Assembly (NCBI GenBank): GCA_945910005.1
Contig: OX246740.1
Span: 3,892,897 to 3,956,896 of the forward strand
DNA: 64,000 nucleotides
DNA from: Isoperla grammatica
Taxonomy: Eukaryota; Arthropoda; Insecta; Plecoptera; Perlodidae
Direction of reading: 5' to 3'
The notes under the pieces were generated by a model that saw only the letters and a list, made by a program, of their open reading frames with translations, did no database searches and had not been told where the DNA came from. The first letter of the stretch is position 1. Each line of letters opens with the position of its first letter. This document shows positions 12,801 to 23,371 of this stretch, piece after piece. Both the position numbers and the translations under genes were made by a program.

Positions 12801-15117
12801 GACTACCTGCCACAGGCCGCTTGTATGCTGCGGTAACTGCACCGATGCAGCTTGTTGTACCCCTAATAGTGCGACTACCTGCCACAGGCCGCCTGTATGC
12901 TGCGGTAACTGCACCGATGCAGCTTGTTGTACCCCTAATAGTGCGACTACCTGCCACAGGCCGCCTGTATGCTGCGGTAACTGCACCGATGCAGCTTGTT
13001 GTACCCCTAATAGTGCGACTACCTGCCACAGGCCGCCTGTATGCTGCGGTAACTGCACCGATGCAGCTTGTTGTACCCCTAATAGTGCGACTACCTGCCA
13101 CAGGCCGCCTGTATGCTGCGGTAACTGCACCGATGCAACTTGTTGTACCCCTAATAGTGCGACTACCTGCCACAGGCCGCCTGTATGCTGCGATAACTGC
13201 ACCGATGCAGCTTGTTGTACCCCTAATAGTGCGACTACCTGCCACAGGCCGCTTGCAGCGCTGCGGTAACTGCACCGATGCAGCTTGTTGTACCCCTTAT
13301 AGTGCGACTACCTGCCACAGGCCGCCTGTATGCTGCGGTAACTGCACCGATGCAACTTGTTGTACCCCTAATAGTGCGACTACCTGCCACAGGCCGCCTG
13401 CAGCGCTGCGGTAACTGCACCGATGCAACTTGTTGTACCCCTAATAGTGCGACTACCCGCCACAGGCCGCCCGCAGCGCTGCGGTAACTGCACCGATGCA
13501 ACTTGTTGTACCCCTAATAGTGCGACTACCTGCCACAGGCCGCCTGCAGCGCTGCGGTAACTGCACCGATGCAGCTTGTTGTACCCCTAATAGTGCGACT
13601 ACCTGCCACAGGCCGCCTGCAGCGCTGCGGTAACTGCACCGATGCAACTTGTTGTACCCCTAATAGTGCGACTACCCGCCACAGGCCGCCTGCAGCGCTG
13701 CGGTAACTGCACCGATGCAACTTGTTGTACCCCTAATAGTGCGACTACCTGCCACAGGCCGCCTGCAGCGCTGCGGTAACTGCACCGATGCAACTTGTTG
13801 TACCCCTAATAGTGCGACTACCCGCCACAGGCCGCCCGCAGCGCTCCGGTAACTGCACCGATGCAACTTGTTGTACCCCTAATAGTGCGACTACCCGCCA
13901 CAGGCCGCCTGCAGCGCTGCGGTAACTGCACCGATGCAACTTGTTGTACCCCTAATAGTGCGACTACCCGCCACAGGCCGCCCGCAGCGCTGCGGTAACT
14001 GCACCGATGCAACTTGTTGTACCCCTAATAGTGCGACTACCCGCCACAGGCCGCCCGCAGCGCTGCGGTAACTGCACCGATGCAACTTGTTGTACCCCTA
14101 ATAGTGCGACTACCTGCCACAGGCCGCCCGCAGCGCTGCGGTAACTGCACCGATGCAACTTGTTGTACCCCTAATAGTGCGACTACCCGCCACAGGCCGC
14201 CCGCAGCGCTGCGGTAACTGCACCGATGCAACTTGTTGTACCCCTAATAGTGCGACTACCCGCCACAGGCCGCCCGCAGCGCTGCGGTAACTGCACCAAT
14301 GCAACTTGTTGTACCCCTAATAGTGCGACTACCTGCCACAGGCCGCCCGCAGCGCTGCGGTAACTGCACCGATGCAACTTGTTGTACCCCTAATAGTGCG
14401 ACTACCCGCCACAGGCCGCCCGCAGCTCTGCGGTAACTGCACCGATGCAACTTGTTGTACCCCTAATAGTGCGACTACCCGCCACAGGCCGCCCGCAGCG
14501 CTGCGGTAACTGCACCGATGCAGCTTGTTGTACCCCTAATAGTGCGACTACCCGCCACAGGCCGCCCGCAGCGCTGCGGTAACTGCACCGATGCAACTTG
14601 TTGTACCCCTAATAGTGCGACTACCTGCCACAGGCCGCCTGCAGCGCTGCGGTAACTGCACCGATGCAACTTGTTGTACCCCTAATAGTGCGACTACCCG
14701 CCACAGGCCGCCCGCAGCGCTGCGGTAACTGCACCGATGCAGCTTGCTGTACTCCTAACAGTGCGACTACCCGCCACAGGCCGCTTGCAGCGCTGCGGTA
14801 ACTGCACCGATGCAACTTGTTGTACCCCTAATAGTGCGACTACCTGCCACAGGCCGCCCGCAGCGCTGCGGTAACTGCACCGATGCAACTTGTTGTACCC
14901 CTAATAGTGCGACTACCCGCCACAGGCCGCCCGCAGCGCTGCGGTAGCTGCACCGATGCAACTTGTTGTACCCCTAATAGTGCGACTACCTGCCACAGGC
15001 CGCCTGCAGCGCTGCGGTAACTGCACCGATGCAACTTGTTGTACCCCTAATAGTGCGACTACCTGCCACAGGCCGCCCGCAGCGCTGCGGTAACTGCACC
15101 GATGCAACTTGTTGAAC
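9866..15117. repeat. 73-bp minisatellite array, about 71 units
   Basis: Head-to-tail units contain, in order, CTAATAGTGCGACTAC, GCCACAGGCCGCC, GCAGCGCTGCGGTAACTGCA and CCGATGCAACTTGTTGTACC. Counting by the spacing of equivalent positions between 9962 and 15059 gives 70 intervals: 57 of 73 bp and 13 of 72 bp. Most differences between units fall at a few sites: T/C in ACCTGCC or ACCCGCC, T/C in CGCCTGCA or CGCCCGCA, and A/G in GCAACTT or GCAGCTT. Units with CCCGCAGCGCTGCGG carry a perfect 14-bp palindrome, CCGCAGCGCTGCGG. The array is much more GC-rich than its flanks. The many 60-265 codon frames inside it, on both strands, are by-products of the repeat. Confidence 0.97.
12630..13205. repeat. 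Block of eight consecutive 72-bp variant units
   Basis: In eight successive units (marked at about 12676, 12748, 12820, 12892, 12964, 13036, 13108 and 13180) CTGCAGCGCTGCGG is replaced by CTGTATGCTGCGG, which is one base shorter. A 72-bp unit is exactly 24 codons, so frames stay open across the block on both strands (12513-13275 and 12556-13414). The variant also removes the central palindrome. Isolated copies of the same variant occur near 10928, 11448, 12029, 12469 and 13326. Confidence 0.9.
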
Positions 15118-17939
15118 GCACTTGTTGCCAACGTCCATCTCCACAATGCTGCGAGCGTCCGAAGTTGTTTGCAATGAAGGGGGCGTGGCCTGCTCGTGTA
15201 CTTTCAATCAGCCGAGGATGTAATCCTCTTACTGGAACCCTGTACAAGTCATTCGGTTGTATTGAACAGACGAATCCATCCCACAATAAGCCTATTAAAC
15301 AGAAACGAAGTAAGACAAAGAAAAGTTTAGGGCTTTGTTGAAATAATGTTGTAAGCTCTTTCCTTGATACCGGGAAAACGCGAAGTAAGGTTAAAAGGGC
15401 ACCAACACTTAATCGTATAATAGGCTCTTTTAATTTCTATGACAATGTGATGTTATGTATAAACGATACACAATGTAAAAAGGAAGAATATGTTCTGTCG
15501 CTTACCGCATCGCAAGCGGTACCAGTGCCTTTATTCCAATATGAGACTTATCTTCTTAAAGTTGCCAATTAATTTTTGTTAGGGACGTCGCGAAAAAAGA
15601 AAAATCGAATATTGTCCACGTTATGTTTGCAACGACGCAAATCTTCTTTCATACGATCGGAAAATGATTTTGAGTATCTTCAACTAAAGGACGAATGAAG
15701 ACTTTCTTCAACAAGCAAGTTAGCATTGTGTTAAATAGTCATCTTATGATAAAACTAACCTAATTAACTTCATTTTTATGTCCATCCCGTGTAGTAACAA
15801 ATATGATTTAACTACTATATTTTACGAACTCGACAAAATATCAATATAAACAAATATGTGATGGATTGGACGATCATAAAAAATCACTCTTATAATTTAT
15901 ATGTATCCAACCCGGAACTAAATTAGAGTACAAATAGAGAATCGAAATATAAGCAGAAAATTTGAGCTCCTACAAATTATTATAGGAATATAAACACCGT
16001 TTTGTGACAAAAGTTTAGATTGTTACATGAGGAATTCGAAGAACACGTTTTTATTTTTATTTTTGTTTGGATTTTGAGTTTATTAACTAATCAAATAATT
16101 ACGCTATGAAATGGTTCTGTTCTGTTTACGATGGTTGCTCGATACTGAATGGAATGGTCAAGTGTCACACACAGTCACACACAGTCACACATAGTCACAC
16201 ATCGTCACACATCGCATTGAATAAGAAAACTCTAGATTCTTACACCAGAAATTACGAATGGGTAATCCTATTTTCCGTCTACTCTTCAACCATGACTAAG
16301 ATAGAAATTATGTTTTTTCGATGAAAACCGACTGGAGTAAGAAACGTTCGTTGTAGTACGTGCAATGTGACACTACAGTACTATACTGTTTATATCTAGT
16401 CGACTAACGTCAGTCACTCATAAGACCGGGCCTAAATACTATGACTAAACATTCGTCAATGACATTTGACGTTCATTGAATATGTAAGTTATATCTACTT
16501 TCAGGAACTAGAACAATAGAAAATTAAAATGTTGGGCCAAGATTCACAAAGGTACCTAAGTGCTGAGATGTCCTAGTTTATGCATCTTTGTGAATCCAGG
16601 CCCTGTTTTTTTACTGAGCTACACGTCATCATTAGAGAAAGTAAAGTAACAGCACGAAATCGTTTTCTCGGTCTGTCACTATAGTCTTATAAGCTATTTT
16701 TGATAATTACTCCCACACAAACGAAACAAACATGGGTTAGACTAAAGTTCGTCAATCCCGTACTTGATATAAATTGTTTTTAATTAATATTACATCTAAT
16801 ATACATAAGGATATTAATGAATGTTAAGAACTAAGTTTAACTTAAGTTATCAAGTCTATTTTTTATTCATTTAAGTAAAGGGCTACCCTGTTTCATAAAC
16901 TTTTGAGCATGTCGTTCGCTTGCAAGGATATAATATTCCAGCTTGCTTAAATCACTTTTAATGAAGCAAGAAAGCATAAGAATTCATTAGAGCAACCAAG
17001 GTAAGATTGCCCGAGAAAACAGGAAATGAGAGAATATGGGTTGTAATAAATGGCGAAATATTACAAAGAAACCCGCGATGTTGATTTGCATAATTATATT
17101 CTTTTCAGAAAAGCCTAATGTAATTCGTTTTTTCTTTAGACGCGGAGTTTGGGTACGTGATCCAAGGCTTAAAATGAATTTAGTTTGGTTAACTTTGTCA
17201 AGAAAATTCCTGATGTGAATACTTGATTTCGGATGACGCACTTAACCAATATAAAACATGGAATCCTCGCCTAGGGAACTGAAACGTTCAATATAATGTT
17301 AAAATAAACTTAAATTTACAAAGTCTACTTCAATGTAGAAAAAAGTAAGCTTGAAATCTGCTGTATGGTACTAGGATAGTTGCGTAAGACGTGAATGCGC
17401 ATCAAAAGAAGCAATAAACGGATGAGGAAACAAGAAAATTCAAGAATGAGACGCACACAAACACAGACATACAACTTAAATAATTTTAAAGGCACCATAA
17501 ATTAATATTATCTGTGGCATATTTTGTAATAATGATAATTTGTATGCAGTGAAAATTAGCTTATTCATTGTTTGAAAAACGCATTAAGTAATATTTGGTA
17601 AGTCGAGACCTTTGGCTTTGATTTTTTGGACTTGGATTTAATAAATGTTTGTAAATAGTTTTATTCCATGACATTTTATATGACGGGATCAGTTGTATAT
17701 GTGCACTGTGTGTATGAATAATGAATAGCATTCAATTATATTGTATTATATATATTAATGAAATGCATTAATGAAAATATTGTGATGTCTAGCAATTAAC
17801 AAAGTGATAAAACTATTTTGAAGTAAAACGTTTAGACCAAAGTTCGTGAAAATACTGAGTGAACCTTTATACACTTCCAAACCACCATAAAAGTTAACTT
17901 CGTCGAAGGTTTATCAAAGTAAATACACCGTTAGCTGTT
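15118..17939. other. Gene-free interval
   Basis: No supported gene. The array ends abruptly at about 15117. A short imperfect GTCACACACA repeat lies at 16161-16212. Small frames at 15102-15341, 16106-16324 and 16987-17241 have no domain, splice or composition support. Confidence 0.5.
16534..16603. repeat. Short inverted-repeat element
   Basis: GGGCCAAGATTCACAAAG (16534-16551) pairs with CTTTGTGAATCCAGGCCC (16586-16603), giving a 70-bp foldback. Similar GGATT-CAC words occur at about 43070-43145 and 49760, so it may be a very short MITE. Confidence 0.55.
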
Positions 17940-18215
17940 AATCATTTCGGCTGCGACCAAACTCCATTAACCTTACATCTTCCCAATAGTAGCCTGGAAC
18001 CATCTCGAAGGAGCTAAAACAATCTCCGGACAGTCTTGACAAATCCCCTGTAAGTCACTTGGAGGAACGACCGCCCAGGCCTACACGCATTTCGGTCAAC
18101 TCAATAACACAAGTGATCGGAGTTTTCGAACCACCATTCGCGCACCAGAATCGAACCCGGGTTCCACGGCTTTACGTTCTAGCACTTTGAACCACGAGGC
18201 CAACACTTTTATGTT
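17940..18215 (-). mobile_element. tRNA-derived SINE (minus strand)
   Basis: On the minus strand the head contains an A-box-like GGCCTCGTGGTTCAA region and a B box GGGTTCGATTC (within 18140-18165). This is followed by about 180 bp of body toward 17940. It reads as a degenerate tRNA-derived SINE, not a functional tRNA: there is no clean acceptor stem and the sequence continues past the tRNA moiety. Confidence 0.5.
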
Positions 18216-18584
18216 GATATTTGTGTTGTAATTGTTGACAGGTAAACATGATGGTCGAACAGTAAACTGCAATATTGCAGTCATTATAATGCATTTGAGT
18301 TAGCTATAGTTACTCACAAAGTTTGTTCGTGTGACAACACAGCCTTTTAAGCTGTAGTTTTTAAAGATGTATGTGAACTTCTTGAATGTAAAGTAGTTAA
18401 ATAATAAATAACAATAAATTGGATTATTGGAAGCTACTGCCCACCCGTCTGCCCCTGTAGCAGCACCACCTCCGCCAGATGGAGAAGACTGCGCTTGTCG
18501 GCACTGTCAATATTGTGCGAAAAGTGTTGAGCTAGTAGTGTTTCAACATTTTTGTACCAGTTTTGCATATGCTTGTTGCTTTTT
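18216..18584. other. Spacer, no gene called
   Basis: A 65-codon plus frame (18427-18624) begins only with a non-ATG codon, is covered by a minus frame, and runs into the hAT MITE. No gene is called. Confidence 0.5.
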
Positions 18585-18592
18585 AATAATAA

Positions 18593-19022
18593 CAGGAATG
18601 TCAATGATGATCGCATATCGATAAATATCGATAATATTGAAGATCGATATTATCGCGATATGGCTTGCCATATCGCGATAATCGTACGATATTAAATTCT
18701 GTGCAACATCCCGATAATCGAGCTGACTTAATTTCATATTTGAATTTGGCGCCTGCTCAACGATAGCCAAGTGCCCTCCTTCGATGTAGCCGCAAGAAAA
18801 CTATTCGCCTCTACCCTCCCCCCCCCCCCCCCCCTCGCAAACATATAACGCAATGTTAAAAAGTAGTATTTGTGCTTATTTAATAATGTCGCGGCGATAT
18901 ATCGCAATAAAAATTGAAAATGCAATATCGAGACGATATGTTTTTGCGCCGATGTTATCGCGATAATTTTGTATCGTTGTTGCGATTATCGATATGGAAT
19001 TTCATATCGTTTGACATTCCTA
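18593..19022. mobile_element. hAT-type MITE with perfect 8-bp target duplication
   Basis: The left end CAGGAATGTCAATGATGATC and the right end read inward, TAGGAATGTCAAACGATATG, form the terminal repeat. The direct repeat AATAATAA flanks it at 18585-18592 and 19023-19030. The 430-bp interior is packed with TATCGCGATA and TATCGATA words, so both halves are self-complementary, and it carries a long C-run at about 18818-18834. No transposase is present. TIR sequence plus 8-bp duplication points to hAT. Confidence 0.88.
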
Positions 19023-19030
19023 AATAATAA

Positions 19031-19630
19031 TATATTAATAACACTCATAAGATAAATATTTAATATTAAATGTTATAAATCTGTGTGAACGCTAGAATGG
19101 TTTTGGCATTGTTTAATATGTTACCTGAAATAAATGTGTGAACCAGCCAAACGAAACACGTGAAACACATCAACCATTGTCAACGTACAAAGGACCTACT
19201 AAGGGTGTGTTTTTAATTTTAACCGTGAACCACACGAGCCAGTCTGCTCACTAATTAATCCCCGCCATGCGAGAAGAACATGAGCATTCTTTTATCACCG
19301 AGCGCTGGACCGTGAAGGCATTGCACGGCTATATAGAGACCACACAGAGCACACCCACTTTACACCCAAACAGTTACAAGAACATGAATTGAAATCGCAA
19401 TATCTCTTGAAAAGTGTATCGTCAAAAATACAAATCCCGGATAAATAAAGCCACAAAAGTGCTTCATGTCCAGTGTGAGTATAGCTGCGATAAGGTCAAC
19501 TTCATAGCTGACTTTTTAAGGTAGTCAAAATAATACGTTTTTCCACTACACGTTTTGCAGTTGAGTACTTAAGTGTGACACAACGTAATTCTGTTGAGAT
19601 ACGCTTTTAAAATTTCGTTCATAATGGTTA
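19031..19630. other. Non-coding spacer
   Basis: Nothing recognisable between the MITE and the GATT microsatellite tail of the next SINE. Confidence 0.5.
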
Positions 19631-20165
<535 letters not shown>

Positions 20166-21270
20166 TAAATAGGTTAATATCTTGCACATTAAATAAATGT
20201 GTCTCCCTTTTAGGGCACAAAGTATACATGGATACGTATATTATATTATCTCGTTGGCTATTCGCGCCTTAAAAAATAGCGGAAGGCGTGAAAGTAATAT
20301 ACTATTATTACTTTTGTGAGAAATAAGATTTCCACAATACACATATTGAAGAGAAACGGAGCCATTTATTTTTTACATGTAAGGTAATGTCAAGAAATGT
20401 ATTATAGTTTTTATTATAGACGTGTGCCTGCTCGCACTGAGCCATCTCTGCCAGTAACAGACGGATAATCATATCTAAAAGCGTGAACTATCTATTGTCC
20501 CTTTGAGTCAATAGAAATTCACACAATGTAAATTGATGAAGTTATTAAGCACGTTAAATCATCGACGACTTCTTGAACCGTATCATTAAAACCATTCATC
20601 AGATCCGCCCACCATCTTGGTGTAGGTAACTGTAATAATCTAATGCATGCATTCACGACAGAGCAATTGATATTTAATGGTAGTAGCATTAGTCAGAGGA
20701 ACATGCTCCCTAGTGGCCACCATTTCTCAGTCCCCACTCCACGTTACAAATACCTCGAACAATTGATGCTCACCCGTGTTCTAAGACAAATTTACCTCCT
20801 GCAGTTTGCGCAACGCTTTGCGTGAGATAGGAAGCGTCGCTGAGCTGGGGAATCCCCCAAGGACCCGTATACGCGCGGCCACACCTGCTAACAAAGAAGC
20901 AACCGAGCCCATACGGGATATACACTCGTTAAACGCGGGAAATATTGACTCGTTAAACATAAATTTTGTAATTAAACCCTTTTATGACAGAACAATTATG
21001 AAGTTAATCCGAAGGGTTGGGTAATATCAAGGTAAAGGGATTGTCTTAATATGAAATGAAAAAAAATACGCAACGTTTTTTGGGGATATTTTGGACAGTT
21101 TTATATTTAAAAAGTTATTAAATCCAGATGGGGTTTGTTGGAACTGTGTTTAAAAACGTTTCAAATATTGGATTCGTTATGATTTTTAATTCGTAATTGA
21201 TATAGTTCCAAAATAAAAACCTAAAGATTCCGATATTTGTGTTTCAATCAATTTTATAGCTGTTACGAAA
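20166..21270. other. Gene-free interval
   Basis: No gene is supported. Frames at 20643-20825 and 20806-21024 are short and featureless. Confidence 0.5.
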
Positions 21271-21375
21271 AATTGAAAATTCTACACGATATTGAACTAT
21301 GTACTTATAAGCCAGATTGGCCTATAAGTACTGACTTATAAGTACATATTTCAATATCGTGTAGAATTATCAATT
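21271..21375. repeat. 105-bp near-palindrome
   Basis: The left arm (21271-21311) ends in CTATGTACTTATAAG and the right arm (21335-21375) starts CTTATAAGTACATATT. The arms carry TTCTACACGATATTGAA and TTCAATATCGTGTAGAA in opposite orientation. About 41 bp per arm and a 23-bp loop suggest a small MITE or foldback; no coding. Confidence 0.8.
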
Positions 21376-22441
21376 ATTAATGAAATAATTTAAGTTCTCG
21401 TGGTTAGAGTTTTAAGAGGAAATATCGCAGATGAAAAAATGCGAGTTGAGATCATTTGCTGAGCAGGTGTTCTTAAAAGTTTACTGGCCTAGTTTAGAAC
21501 ATAAAACTACACGAACAATTACTCTTACCCGGCATATACATTGTACAATAGAATCAGGAATTGTTTTTTTATTTTCCAGTTCAATCTTATTCTTCAGTAA
21601 GTGACAGAGACCTGGAGGGAAAAACTTGCAAACAGCAAATACGTGTTCATCATCGTTAATACAACTTCAGCTTCAAGTTTTCAAGGCATTATAATACGTT
21701 GTTATTAACGGGTTGGCTATGTATGCTAACAATCACAACAACGCGTTTGGTCTGATATATTATATAATATCCATCTATTTAAATATCATGTCTGAATCAC
21801 CAGTGTATAATTTTTAAGTCATTTTGGCCATATTGATACTTTTATTTAGTATTTACCGTCTAACATTCATTGATGATATTATTAATATTATACGTAATTA
21901 TTTATTATCCGATTTATAAAACTATATGCTATTCTCGTTCAGAATAAAGAATGTTTAAATGTTCAAAGCCAGGAAAATAAGGAGAAACTAACGCATAAAA
22001 AGTGCTGCTAAGGAACATCCTTGTAGCATGGACTTAAAATAACTTCGTTTATAAGTCCATGCTTATAGCAACATTTATTTATCAATAACACAACAATGAA
22101 CAATTGACAACTAAACTCCTCCTCATAATACTTCATTTCTTGCCACCAGAATGTGTATAGTATATTTTGAGTGGCCAATCGTATTTTATGCACGGTCGAG
22201 TCTAGATTTGAGATAATCACCTTTGTTAGCGAGATTATTTAAAATCTAAAATCTTTTTTCTCAAGTGATATTGACATGTCTCCAAAATGTTATATCTTCA
22301 TAAAATTATATAATATGAATATTAATATACAAACTTTAACACAAAACAGATATTACAGACTTTATGTCTTCTAAGGTAATAAGATATATTCAATCCGTAA
22401 AAACGCTTAATATAGGCCTTCAATTATTGTAATATATATTT
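21376..22441. other. Gene-free interval
   Basis: Only a small hairpin is notable, at 22026-22062 (GCATGGACTT ... AAGTCCATGC). No coding support. Confidence 0.5.
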
Positions 22442-22511
22442 AATATTCTCTAGGCTAACACAAAGCCCCCCGGGGGGGGGGGGGGGGCTTTGTGTAAGCC
22501 TAGAGAATATT
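22442..22511. repeat. Near-perfect palindrome around a C/G run
   Basis: AATATTCTCTAGGCTAACAC plus AAAGCCCCCC on the left is mirrored on the right by a G-run, CTTTGTGT and AAGCCTAGAGAATATT. Arms of about 30 bp surround a run of about 17 G. The structure can form a hairpin on either strand, and the G-run could form a quadruplex. Confidence 0.85.
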
Positions 22512-22593
22512 CCCCCCGCGAAGCCAAAATCTTCTTTACCGTCATCTTTGCATACACACACACACGCACACACTCACACATGCACACACGCAC

Positions 22594-23327
22594 ATAGGCG
22601 TGCGCACGGCCCAGGCCGGACGTAATGTGTCAACTTGGCGGTCGGGCCGCGCTGGACTCCAACTCCTTTAGACCCGGCCTGGGCCGAGGGAAGTTTAACC
22701 CTTGAGTGAGTAATATAGGGTAGAGGGCCCACGCCATCGGCAGTTTTCTACTGCCGTTTACTGCCCAAAATACTTTAGTCGGGTAATAGAAGTTCGCCAA
22801 ACGACACGATGACGGAGCCTGATTGGTCGGCTACTTCACCGAAATATACGAAGACAGCCGAAAACTTCGTCATCGTGTCGCTTGGCGAACTTCTACTACC
22901 CGAATAAAGTATGTTGGGCAGCATAAGGCAGTAGACAAACTGACGATTGCGTTACGACTCTACCCTTTATTACTCACTCAACGGTTTAAATTTAAACTTA
23001 ACTATCAATTAGACTTTAAATTAAAATGCACTGTCAGTAGCGCGTTTTTACGCAAAGGCACATTTCACTCAGGGCTGTGCAAATAATTTTTAATTTATCT
23101 TTTATTTAAATGAAACGAAACATAGCTCTATAGGGACCACAAGATTCTATAGCACCGGAAAGCGTAGCGTCTTAAAATCGCGTTTTAGGCCATAAAAGTT
23201 ATTACATCAACCGAAAAATTTTTCGCCTGCGGCGAAATTGCCTCCGGCGGCTGGGGCTTTGCCCCAGACCCCAGCTGTGCCACGCCAACTCGTGCCGGGT
23301 CTAATGTTGGACGCTGCGCACGCCTAT
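22594..23327. mobile_element. Candidate transposon inserted in a CA repeat
   Basis: The termini are exact inverted copies, ATAGGCGTGCGCA (22594-22606) and TGCGCACGCCTAT (23315-23327). GCAC lies immediately outside on both sides, and CA-dinucleotide repeats lie beyond (22553-22593 and 23328-23371). This suggests one CA microsatellite was split by the insertion. The 734-bp interior contains a large internal foldback and GC-rich ends (GGCCCAGGCCGG; GGCTGGGGCTTTGCCCCAG). No transposase. The 4-bp duplication is weak evidence because the target is itself repetitive. Confidence 0.6.
22703..22985. repeat. Large internal inverted repeat
   Basis: Arms of about 130 bp start with TGAGTGAGTAATATAGGGTAGA on the left and mirror TACCCTTTATTACTCACTCA on the right. 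Both carry CGACACGATGACG and GAAGTTCGCCAA words in opposite orientation. The loop is only about 30 bp. It sits inside the element at 22594-23327 and is either a nested MITE or that element's own hairpin core. Confidence 0.75.
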
Positions 23328-23371
23328 GCACACACACACACGCACACACGCACACACACGCTCACACGCAC

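Noticed and set aside
9866..15117. Dozens of 60-265 codon frames, and the idea of a CRISPR array
   Set aside because: All frames are offsets of one 72-73 bp unit, on both strands at once. The units are contiguous and near-identical with no unique spacers, so this is a minisatellite.
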